NCBI GenBank assembly: GCA_030248135.1
Contig: JASANC010001260.1
Span: 1 to 64,000, forward strand
Reading direction: 5' to 3'
From: Theristus sp. LFF4_11
Lineage: Eukaryota > Nematoda > Chromadorea > Monhysterida > Xyalidae
DNA: 64,000 nucleotides
In this document: one piece after another, positions 45,637 to 56,200 of the stretch
Numbering within the stretch: position 1 is the stretch's first letter
Layout of the letters: every line of letters begins with the position of its first letter
The notes under the pieces: model-generated
Told to the model about the DNA's origin: nothing
Databases searched by the model: none
The model's input: the letters and a program-made list of their open reading frames with translations, nothing else
Translations under genes and position numbers: made by a program

Positions 45637-46617
45637 TAATTCTTGTCATGACATTAAAAATGCACCACGCACCACGCACAACCTTGATGGAACAAAAAGA
45701 GTGGCATGGTGAGGTAACCCTAAAGTAGTGGGGTCTACAAACTACCAACCGCTCTACCAGTTTAGAAACTTGTTCGAACATACAGTCACAGCAGTTACGA
45801 GTTTTTGAAAAAAAGCGCATGGGTGCTTTTAATAGAACAACATGCGCACCCACAACAGTTTCTCCGCTTTGATTATCCGATTCCAATACAAAAAACTAGC
45901 AAGCACATACGCATGAACTAGTGGAACCGTACCAAAACTGTACCGAAATCTTTTTTTCTCTTTTTTAATCGAAACCAACCGCGACACTAAAACGTAAACC
46001 ACGGCAACACTGCACAAATTTGCGTGCTGTCGTTTGCGTATATTTTTTGCGATGTGTTTCTGATTTTTAACTAATTTTGTAATGTATTTGCCTTTTGAGT
46101 CCCCATTGAAATTGATTTTAGGGCACCGAATAAAAAAGAACCCCAGATTATAATTCAGCGATTTCGACTTGTATTATTGCCACTGTTGACTGTATCCCAC
46201 TTTTGTGATGTGTTTCTGGTTTTTTACTATTTTTTAGTTTTTAACCCCATCGAAACCGATTCTAGTGCATTCAAAGTTGCATTAAAATACGGTAAGCACA
46301 ATTGCACAAATCAAACAAACAATTCAAATTTCGTGACCTCGAATTGTTTTTTGTTGTTAATTCAGGATATTTGCGATGTTGTGCTACTGGGCAACGTATG
46401 GATGAACAGCTGCTTGCCTTCGGGTTGCTTTCAGCAAAGTGTAAAGGCAATTGAAAATTTGTTTTTTTTTCAACCATTTGTTACCGTTTTTAGCGCGGCA
46501 TCGTTGTATAAAATGCTACCGAGCCCATCCATGCACAGTTTTATTTACACCAAAATAACTAATCAGCAGCCAATTTGCCAATTCCCATTTTGATTTCGTT
46601 CGCAGCTTGCAGTCATC
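45637..46617. other. Intergenic; no gene recognised
   Basis: Holds the channel gene's 3' region. A phrase containing GATGTGTTTCTG and TTTTTAACT occurs near 46050 and again near 46207, a diverged short duplication. A pyrimidine-AG (TTCGTTCGCAG) ends at 46604, just before the next gene's start. Confidence 0.4.
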
Positions 46618-47656
46618 ATGTCCACAGACACCAAGATCACCGTTCAACGCAGCACATCGGTGGATGACGCAGCCAACTGGATGCACTCGTTGCTCTGGGC
46701 GAATCTGCTCGTCTGGGGCCTCTACGGCGCATGGCCGACACTCGCACACCCGTTCGCCGTTCAATCAACCATTTTCATGTGGGGAATATTCATGCTCTTC
46801 AACACTTCAAATCTGCGGAACGACCGAGTAAACAAGGCAGCTTTCAGGGTGCAAGGAGTGAGCGACATTTGAGAATAAAAGAGCATGTTCAGAAACCCTA
46901 CAGTGTGTCAAATCTGACGTGTTTTTTAAACTAATTGATTCTTTGTGCTATTCCGTGCATTCTTTGATGGAGAACACAGGGAGTGCCTTATTTATTCGGC
47001 CATCTTGTACTCTTTGATTACTGTCATGTGCAACAGAAGCCGCTTTCCATTTCACTGTTTCCAAGCAGTGGTTTTGCTTTGCACCGTCACTTCTGCCTGT
47101 TTGCATTGTTGTTTCATTGCAGTCCAGCGTGTTTCTTTGCGACCGCCCTGATGCACCGCTGGCGTCTCGTGTTCATGGCCGTGCCAGCGGCACTCTGGTG
47201 CATGTTGCACCTGCTTGTGCTGCTCTTCTCGGTGTGTGTCGATCTCGTCACGACCGCATCGCCGAGTCGCTTCTGTGCTGCTTTCGAGTGAGTGCCATGC
47301 GGCAGGCACAGTGCTGCAACCCACATGCAAAAACACAGCAGTGCAAAATGACTGCAAGTTTATATTCGTGACTCAGTTTGTCGCCACGCTTGTCACGTGC
47401 CGCGTGTTTTCTCGTCGACAGTTGGGTGGTGCTTTTTGCGCTGTTCGCGTTGCTGCTCTACGCCTGGCAGGTCGTGCTCTTCTACAAGTTTTGGCAGCGG
47501 CATCTGGACGATGATCGGTCAAGTCGGCCGGCCCATGAAAACAGCAAACACGAAACCGACGTCGACACAGCGATCATCGATGGCATGAAGACATTTGATT
47601 TGCCAGTGTCACCACCGCCGTATCTCAAGAGCGAGTTCCTGAACACAACCATATGA
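46618..47656 (+). CDS. Unrecognised multi-pass membrane protein with C-terminal PPPY motif
   Basis: Four exons (46618-46848, 46984-47027, 47123-47287, 47422-47656) give 224 residues. About four hydrophobic segments are visible: around residues 24-60 (LLWANLLVWGLYGAW; FMWGIFMLF), 78-103 (CLIYSAILYSLITVI), 108-135 (LVFMAVPAALWCMLHLLVLL) and 149-170 (WVVLFALFALLLYAWQVVLF). The cytosolic tail is acidic and polar and ends with SPPPYLKSEF. PPPY is a WW-domain/NEDD4-binding motif. This architecture, four spans plus a tail PPxY, recalls LAPTM-type lysosomal proteins, but I see no family signature and do not name it so. The 44-nt second exon was placed by phase and is the least certain. AATAAA is at 47744. 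Confidence 0.62.
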
Positions 47657-47749
47657 GAAAACTTTTACTGAAGGCGGCTGGAAAAATATTTTGTTGACTG
47701 AAACTGACTGCCTTTGCTCACTGACTCGTTCAAGAACGCGACTAATAAA

Positions 47750-48937
47750 AATTGATTCGCTCACAATACCCACTCACGAAATTTGTGAGCTATAATGTTG
47801 TTTTCGCAGCGCACCAAAATTAGCACTTTCACTGTTTTTATCGAGCTATACCACTGATGAGTTATCTCACAAAATTTCATGAGCTCAATGGTAGCTCAAA
47901 TTTTTGTGAGCTGCCGATGGTTAAGAATGTGTACAGTAGCAAGCTCAAAGAATGTTGATTTTCGTGAGCTCCCAATGGTAACTAACTCCAAGCATCAGCT
48001 TCTTCAAGGAAAAAGATTCAGCGGCATATATGTAGCAGTATTTAGTGACGCGTCTGCGTTAAAACATAGCTACGCCGTCACTTAATACTGATTCATGAAT
48101 GCCCCTTTAATGTGGCTATTTGAACACAGAACGCGGAAAACAATGTTGAAATGTTTTGTTGAAAAAACAAGTGAATCCGAATTTTTTATACTGGTTTTTA
48201 GCAAAACTTTTTGGATTCGCTGCCCTACGGGCAGGCCAACGAAACCGCAATCGGGCTGAGTATGCCGTGAGTACGCAATCACTGGTGCCCCCAGAGCTTT
48301 TTTGTAGAGCTGTACCCCTCACATGGCGAGGGTATTGGTTCCACGGGATGGTGAGCCGTTCGTTCCCCAAACCCACCTTCGGGTTTGGTATCGGTAGGGG
48401 CGTGCTTCAAATATTTACAATTGTGATTACCAACCCACTGAATGCCAGAAGACTAGCCCCAAGCTTGAAGGTTCGATTCAAAGCTATTGAAAAGTTGTGC
48501 CCAATCAATCAGGGAGTCAGAAGAACCACTGATGTGCTAAAGCCCCCGATCCCGAATGACTCCCATGTGGCGGCACTTTCCATATTTTGTTTCGACATCT
48601 TAAGTTACCCCTTTTCCAAACCGATATTGGATATCATGCCTTTTATATTGTAATTCAAAACGCCACTAATTATCCCCAATCTAAACTGAAAACACAAAAC
48701 AGCAAACAAGGTAGCGTTTGCAGAAGTGCAGCTCGGACGGTCAGAAATCACAATGTGAGACAAAATGTTACATTGACTGCATCGGAAATGTTAGGCCTAG
48801 CTTTGATTCAATTCAATTCAAGCTTCAAAAACTTCATTCCAAAAGGTGTTCAAGCCTACAATCAATCGGTAAACGGTCCAAAATGTCGATTTTGGACCTG
48901 ACGGTTTTACAAGCAGTGCCGACCGAAACCGAAGGTA
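47750..48937. repeat. Intergenic repeats of unknown class
   Basis: 47760-47990 has several GTGAGCT/AGCTCAC words in both orientations. At about 48035-48110 is a hairpin related to the one at 24045-24125 (CAGTATTTAGTGACGCGT). From 48180 to 48560 lies a compositionally different segment with phrases such as GCCCTACGGGCAGGCC and CACCTTCGGGTTTGGT; I could not assign it. Only short ORFs. Confidence 0.45.
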
Positions 48938-49860
48938 CAATATGGCTGATTGAATAAGGCAGTCCATCAAGGCGGAATCAGTCGCAGACTAGGAGTTATC
49001 GTTTTCAAAATTACCAACGGCTGTAGGTCGATCCGGTACCGGTCGATCCGGTACGGTCGATCCGGTACCGGTCGATCCGGTACCGGTCGATCCGGTACCA
49101 GGTCGATCCGGTACTCGGTCGATCCGGTACCAATTGAAATTTTCAGCTGTTTTACTGGTTTTTAGCGTTCAATTCGTTATGTTTTCGATTTTTCTTTGGT
49201 TGATTGTTGATACGATTGTTGATGATACGATATGAGACGACGACGACTTGCGACACTTGGTTGGTTTTGGGAATCGTAATCTGATTCTGAAAAAAGCAAA
49301 ACAAGTGTACCATATGTTTTTTTATTTTCTGAACTATTTTCCAGAAGAATAAAGCTCCAAGACGGTGAAAATTTGCAAAATTATCAGCTCAGCAAGAAAA
49401 GGAGAAAAAAAAATATGAAGACTGATTCGGTTCTCTTTTGGAGTTGAGGAAAAATGTCTGTTGTTTTTATTTTCATATTTCCCGCGAAAAAACCTGCGGT
49501 AAAATGTTTCAGACATCAGATAAAATGAGAGAAACGAAGAAAAATGGAAAACAAATCAGAAACAAATTGAATTGAATGCTAAAACAGTTGAAAATTTCAA
49601 TTGGTACCGGATCGACCGGTACCGGATCGACCGGTACCGGATCGACCGGTACCGGATCAACCGTACCGGATCGACCGGTACCGGATCGACCGCATGCCTT
49701 ACCAACGCTTTACCAACATACCTAATTTCCTAATCATGTGCGCAAAGCACAAAAAAATGAACAGAATAGCATGAAGAATCCATTAGTCTAAAAAAGCGCG
49801 CTAAATTTGGCACACAATTTGGTTTCTGAACGGTTTTTTCTTTCATTCAAATTTCGCGCA
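48938..49860. repeat. Dispersed repeat J (copy 2), split by a foldback element
   Basis: 48938-49023 and 49700-49860 match the two halves of the J copy at 12770-12851 and 13118-13250. Shared phrases include AAGGCAGTCCATCAAGG, CAGTCGCAGACTAGGAGT and ATGAACAGAATAGCA. Both known J copies have been used as landing sites by different transposons. Confidence 0.7.
49021..49696. mobile_element. Foldback element with tandem 15-mer ends (MULE-like)
   Basis: The left arm (49027-49130) is six to seven tandem copies of GGTCGATCCGGTACC. The right arm (about 49604-49692) is the same unit in reverse complement, again six copies. The middle, about 470 bp, is AT-rich and non-coding. The sequence TTACCAACG stands just outside both ends (49011-49019 and 49697-49705), a 9-bp duplication like those of Mutator/MULE elements. 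Large inverted repeats made of tandem units are the hallmark of foldback transposons. Confidence 0.78.
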
Positions 49861-50451
49861 CTCCTTGCACCCTAAAAAAAGCTGCTATGTTTACTCGGCC
49901 ATTCCGTAGATTTTCGAGGGGGTGATGTCATCACGCGGGGGTGCGGAAATTTTTCAATGGGAGGGAGCAGGTGTCGTCAATCATGGGCGTGCGAGCGAGC
50001 GGTACACTATCGTAAAAATAATTCTGGAAACCCCAACCCACCCCTCCATCCATAATTTTTTTTCGCTGAAATTTTAAGGATTTTTTTGAAAAGTTGTTTT
50101 TTTGAAAATAAAATTTAAAAGCTAATTTTTTGTTGCAAAATCTTTGAGTTTACAACTTAACAAAAATTCATGACTCAAGTGGTCCGGAAAATTTTTATTG
50201 GGTGTCACTGTCACTGTCTATAAATTTGATCACGCGTCGTCAGACTGAATTTCGTCACGCGGGTGTCATTCGGGAGGCGCTTGCATATCATATGTGGTTC
50301 TTCGGACTCCCTGATTGATTTAGCACAACTTTGATTTTTGAAATTTTTTTTTTAAAAAAAAAATTTTTTTTTTTAAAAAAAAAACAAAAATGACGATTTT
50401 TGTTTTTTTTAACAACCCTAGCCGCACCGTTCTTCTGTTTCGTTGTACAGG
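49861..50451. repeat. Repeat fragments upstream of SNU13
   Basis: 50263-50420 is the right end of a family B element (GGGAGGCGCTTGCATATCAT ... AACAACCCTA) with no matching left end. 50030-50210 resembles the AAAATTTTT/TTCATGA spacer of element E. Confidence 0.55.
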
Positions 50452-50459
50452 TTGACTAC

Positions 50460-51030
50460 CAGTACCGTGGGCCCAAAAAAATTTTCGAGGGGGGGGTATG
50501 GTACCGTGGGGGGGGTGCCGACCAAAAAGTGAGGGGGGGGGTCCAACCTATGGTAACGTGGGACCCCCCCAGGGGGGTCCCATGGGGGGGGGGTGCATTT
50601 TTTCAAAATTTTCTGTGGGGGGGGGGGTCCCCCCCCCCCCCCCCCCCCCATGAAATTTTTTTCGCTCAAATTTGAAAGGAAAAAACGCTAAATTTTGCTG
50701 CAAAATCTTTGAAATAACAATGAAGATGGTCAAGTTATCATATATTCAGCTTATATTATGGACTTTATAGACAAAAAATCATGATTTTCGAAAAATTTAG
50801 GGTAGGGGGGAATGTTAAGGGGGGGGGGGGTGTCCGCCAGACAAAATTTCGTGGGGGGGGGGGGGGGGGGGGGTGTCGGCCAAATTTTCGAGGGGGGGGG
50901 GGGTACGATGGGGGGGGGGTGCCCGGTTTTAGGGGGGGGGGGTGGCACGGTGCCCCCCCCACCCCCCCCACCCGACGGTCTCGGGTGCTCTGGGGGGTGT
51001 ACCCCCCCCCACCCCCCGCCCACGGTACTG
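50460..51030. mobile_element. hAT-like element, family C copy 3, next to SNU13
   Basis: A 571-bp element with CAGTACCGTGGGC / GCCCACGGTACTG ends and a perfect 8-bp duplication TTGACTAC (50452-50459, 51031-51038). The right border is 73 bp before the SNU13 ATG, so it probably lies in the promoter or 5'-UTR. The interior has many G and C runs. Confidence 0.9.
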
Positions 51031-51103
51031 TTGACTACTAGTCTGCCATTCTCCAGTTTTGCCTGCTTGACGTTTCAGTTGGACGAGTAAAAAGTAGATC
51101 AAC

Positions 51104-52142
51104 ATGGTAAGTCCAATCTGTGTTCAGCAGTGTGTTCAGACCGTCGTTCTAAATCATTTGTTTGGTGACTTTGAAAACTGAAGTTATTTTTGTTTGTTGA
51201 TTTTCAACAGGCAGACGAAGAAGCAGAAGTGAATCCAAAAGCATATCCGTTAGCCGAGACTGGACTTGCGCAAAAAATTCTCGATTTGGTGCAGCAAGCG
51301 TTGAATTACAAACAGTTGAAGAAAGGTGCCAACGAGGGTCAGTTTTCATTGTTCCTTTTTGAAAAAAACAGTTATCTGATTTGAAACCAAGGTTAAAACT
51401 AAACAAATGTTTCAAAAAGTAATTTTTATCGAATTTTTTCTCAAATTATAAGAGAGAACATGCTTTCTTGTAGCCGAATAATACCGCTAATGTGTTAAGC
51501 CCTCTGAAAATGAAACCAAAATTTACAGGAACGCCTATTGTTCACTTTTCAGCAACGAAGACTTTGAATCGCGGACTTGCCGAATTGATTGTGATGGCGG
51601 CTGATGCAGAGCCGCTTGAAATCATCCTGCATTTGCCGTTGTTGTGTGAAGACAAGGTTGGTAGCACCACTGCCTGAACCTTTTTCAGTTTCAGTTGTTT
51701 ACCGTTTGTTTGCTCCGTGGCATAATTGTTTGTGTGCTTTCTTTCTAGAATGTGCCGTATGTGTTCGTCAAGTCAAAAGCAGGTTTGTTTTTGGATACTT
51801 TTCAGCTTCGATTTCAGTTATTTAAATTATCACGGTTTTAGAAAAAATCCTAAAGTCCTCTGCGGTAAAACAGTGATAGCAATGTTGCACGGCCAGCAAC
51901 GCACAGGCCAGTGACGCATTCCGCTGGCACGTGGTGTGCCTGTGTGTTTGTGACAGTGCAACATTGCTGTTCTAACAGTGACGCGTCTTCAGAGCACGAC
52001 TTGCACGTTTGTTTCAGCTCTCGGCCGTGCCTGCGGTGTCACCCGACCTGTGATCGCATGCTCCATTATCGGCAACGAGGGGTCACAACTGAAACCGCAG
52101 ATACTGAAAATGAAACAGGAAGTGGAAAAATTGTTGATTTGA
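51104..52142 (+). CDS. SNU13: SNU13 / NHP2-like protein 1 (15.5K, L7Ae family)
   Basis: Five exons (51104-51106, 51211-51337, 51553-51656, 51749-51782, 52018-52142) give 130 residues, close to the family's usual 128. The first exon is the ATG alone, followed by a GTAAGT donor. The sequence is a near-complete L7Ae fold: [77 protein letters not shown] and a terminal basic helix. SNU13 binds the kink-turn of U4 snRNA and box C/D snoRNAs, serving the spliceosome and rRNA 2'-O-methylation in nucleus and nucleolus. A TTTCAG at 51074-51079 precedes the start and may be a 5'-UTR or spliced-leader acceptor. Firm. Confidence 0.95.
51862..51985. mobile_element. Short hairpin MITE in SNU13 intron 4
   Basis: Arms CAGTGATAGCAATGTTGCAC and GTGCAACATTGCTGTTCTAA form an imperfect inverted repeat, with internal CAGGCCAGTGACGC / GCACACC arms. 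About 120 bp, non-coding. Confidence 0.6.
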
Positions 52143-53292
52143 AGCGTTGCGTTCACTCTCGCCGCATTTTTTGTTGTTCTTTTGTTGTGTTGTTACGTTT
52201 TTTCTGTGCTCGCGGGTGATTGAATATATTCTCCATGAATGATTTCTCGCTATGTTTTCCAAACAGTTTTAAAAGTTGTTGTCTTTTTTGACAAGTTTCT
52301 GAGCCCTGCTGTGTTCCACTCTCACAAATGCGGATTTATTGAGAAAGTTGTCCAGCACATTCGACTCTGAAAAAACTGGCCCTGAACTAAAGTTTTGTCA
52401 CACGGAATTGGTTTTGATGATGTTGGCCAGGCCGAAATGCAGAGAACCATCATACGAATTGGTTGATTTGTGTTCACCAAAAATTAGAGCGTCAAACACA
52501 ATTTTACGACAATGAATACTTTATTTACCACAAAATTCTTTAATCCATGTTCCAAAAAGTGAGCATTATAGAGAACAACAGAAAAACTAACACGTGACAA
52601 ACATTCCATCTAACAACCGTAATTGATTCTGATCCTTCAAATATAACGTTTTTTATTCCGCATTCGTAGTCGAACGAAACGAGAACGGAGCAAATCTGCA
52701 CGGAGCGACTAGCACAAATGACTTGAAATAATGGTTGAACAAAACAGCGTAAAGCTAGCAAAGTTTTCAACTCGTAAAACAGCGACTAACGTCTGAAGCA
52801 AAACCGCGCACTTTCTTTTCAGTCTGCAATTTTTTTAATCCGGATTTTCGTTTTGAAACTTTAAAAAATCAAAAAAATCTACAGTATGTTTCTTTAAACC
52901 TGTCACCTTAGCAAAATACAGAGTCCGCGAAAGAAGAAATGCTATAAACGGGTTACACAAAAACACGACACGTGATATTACATGGCGAAGCACGCTCACG
53001 CATGTTTGCCAGTGTGTTTGTGTGATTAGACTGCAGAAGAAAGTGCGCGGTCATAAGATACGGACTATAACTACGGCCATAAAACTAACAAAAACACATT
53101 ATGGTCCTAATGAACCGCGTAATCAGACGGGGTTGTGGTGAGATACATGAAATACCACCATAAAAGCTTCAAAACAACAAACCTACTTCACAATAATAAA
53201 ACTATAAAAGTACTCATTTTAACAAAACACAACGGGTGTCGTCAAATCCACGCTGTGAACCGACACAAAAAACGCTACGAACCAAGGAGTTG
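52143..53292. other. Convergent 3' region between SNU13 and iPGM
   Basis: No gene. At 52421-52466 is a 46-bp segment also found in CPSF4 intron 1 (7866-7911), core GATGTTGGCCAGGCCGAAAT. TTTATT at about 52521 and 52651 could act as minus-strand poly(A) signals for iPGM. Confidence 0.45.
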
Positions 53293-56200
53293 CTATTCAA
53301 GGAGACTAACTCCGTCCATCTCGTCCGGTTTCGCAAGTCCCATTTCATCGAGCACTGTCGGCGCCACGTCCCTCAGCGCCGTCGCGCGATCCGGCAGCGA
53401 CTTTTTTATTTTACGTGCGCCCGTTGATACGAACGGCACTGCAAGCAAAACGTGTCGGCGACAGTTTAGCTGAGCACACGTCTCGAGTTGTGTTGTGTTC
53501 ATAGCACACGTCTGTGTTGGCTTTTGTGTAACAGCAGTATTGATTGTAATGCTGGTATAGCTGCTTAGCGTTCAGAGTGGGTTGGGGCGTTTGGCGCAAC
53601 ACTAATATACAGCTACGTGAAATTTTGCGGAAAACAAAAAGAAAATGCAGCGCGTTTTGCTGTGATGAGTATTCATCATTCATTTGACCTCAGCATACTT
53701 GTATTTTAATGCAAAATTCAATTATTATTTCACCAATAAAGATTTTTGAAGCCTCAAGGCAGTGTCATAGAGAACAAAGTTTGCAGCTGTTATTAGAAAA
53801 ACACCAATTGAAGTATCCACCAAAAACAGTGTGTTCGAGCGCAGTCGGTGCTGCGCCACATGCAGCTCACCCTTGTTGCACGTGTGTGCCGTGTGCTTGC
53901 CGCCAACGCCGTCGTACATCTTCTCGGCATTGCCGTGGTCTGCCGTCACGTACATCACGTAGCCGTTCTGCTTGCAAGCGTCGCGGATTCGGCCGATTGC
54001 CAAATCTGAAAACATGGCACAATGAAACTGTGGCAAAATATGAGATGCATTTGTTGTGCAGAACGCTGATTGGCTGCTTGCGTCGAATCGAATCGCAGGG
54101 CTATGGACACACAATCGGCAACCCCAACACATGATCCGTATCAGGGTGAGAGTACAAGTAGACCCACTGTATGTCTCCTGAAGCAAGCCTTTTCATTTGG
54201 GACCTTGGCAGAGCTGCTTTGGCCGCACCAAGAGCCAGAGAACACAAGCACTCAGCGAGTTGCATCGTTAGTGTCACTCCGACACAAGCCACAACTGTAC
54301 CGGTAGCCTCGCACGCAATCACCGCAGCCTCGTAGATGCCCGTGTGGCCAACCATGTCCGGCGGCGCAAAGTTGCACATCACAAACGGGTGCTTTTTCGA
54401 TGCGATCGTTTCAATCATCTGTGTTGTCGCATAAGAAATCATGAAGAATCGCTTGTTTACAAAAAAATCTCAAAAAACCATTTCAATATGCCCAGTGCAC
54501 CCAATGCAGACAACTGTAATTAGCGTGCGCACTTTATCAGCGACAGCGGCAGACGACATCGGTGGCAGCAGGTCATACGTGGCCACTTTTGGCGACGGCA
54601 CCAAGCATCGCTCCTCATTTTCGAACGCCTCCTCGCGACGCCCGTTGAAGAAGAACGTTACGTGCGCGTACTTCTCGGTTTCTGCAGCAACGAACGCCGT
54701 GAAATCACAGTTGACAGAAAAGTGCAAGTGTGGCAAAACTGTCGTCCCTGCTCAAACCAGAGACGCTCGCCTTACCTGCGCAATGGTATTGTGTGAGACC
54801 GTTCTTAGCGAGCACCTCTGCTAAAACGTTGCTCATTGTCTGCGGCGGGAAGAGCAATGGAAACGGGAACGCTTGATTGTATTCGGTCATGCAGTATTGC
54901 TGCTGAAAACGTGCGTCTTTGTTTTTGGTCTCTGCGGATTTGCTAAACCACTAAAAACAGCCTCACCAGTCCTTTCGGGTGTGCAATTTTTGTGTCGAAA
55001 TTCCGTTTCAGTCCCATTGTTTCATTGATCTGGCGCATGCGGTCAGCGCGGAAATTGAAGAAAATCATCGTATCGTTATCTGAAAAGAAAAGCTCGCCCT
55101 TTGATAAAACAAAGACAAACAAAAAACCCAGCTTGCAGCAGAGGATAGTTTTTTACCCTGTATACGACCCTCGTCGGATAAAATAATCGGCTTCAAAAAT
55201 TCGTCTGTTTCATCGGCTGCGTATCGTTTTTGGATGACCTGAAGGAAGCAATCTCATTTATTCATGTTTGATTTATTAAACTGAGGTCACCAAAAAAGTA
55301 CAAATGAACAGGATGTGTTTTTACGTCGATAAGGTTGTCAGTGGTTGCCTTCTCGCCAACGCCACCAACGAGCGCCTCGTAGGCGATCTGAATCCTCTCC
55401 CAACGTTTGTCTCGGTCCATCGCGTAGTACCGACCGACGACCGTGGCCAGTTCACCGTAAGCCTGCTTCTTCAGTGAGTCCAACACCTGCTGCGCGTAGC
55501 CGACTGAAATGTTGAGAGATGTGTCGCATGATTTGAAGACGAATCACACGAAGACGAATTTGAAGATGAAGACAGGCATCACTCCTGAACGTTTAGCTCC
55601 ACCGATTCTTATTCGCAACAAGCAGGAAACTCAGATAAACTGCATGGACAGCACGTGATACGGAGCCCCATAAGGTGCTCAAAAATCAACACTTCTGTTT
55701 GAAATGAGTGACCTCCACTGGTGGGGCTGGTGTCGCGTCCGTCACCAAAGAAGTGCACAAAGCATTTCGGCACAGCAGCGGCCTTGGCACACCCAACGAG
55801 CGCCAGCAAATGATCGATGTGACTGTGCACGCTGCCGTCTGACACCTGCAAAGTGGTGAGCGTTGCCAATAGACGCCGTCGCCATTGCCAATCAGTTCAG
55901 CCGCACGCAAAACCATCGGCGTTTGGTACCTTCGGCGTTTTGAACCGGCAGGTGGAGGGCAGTTACAAACACAAATAAACTAAAAAAACAAAGACTCTGA
56001 TCTTATCTCAACAATCACAATCAAATTCAGAAATCCGCCACACAGTGTGGCACACTGACCAAGCCGAGAAAGTGCACTCGTCCGCTGGTGGCCTTTGCGT
56101 TGTTGAACGCTTTCACGAGATTTTCGTTTTTGCTGATCGTGCCGTTCGTCATGGCCAACGTGATCCGCACAATGTCCTGCAGAATATTGCAAATGGAACA

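Noticed and set aside
46177..46593. 138-codon ORF upstream of the four-pass protein
   Set aside because: Low-complexity Phe/Leu/Val composition from T-rich DNA and overlap with a diverged non-coding duplication. It does not join in phase to the next gene.
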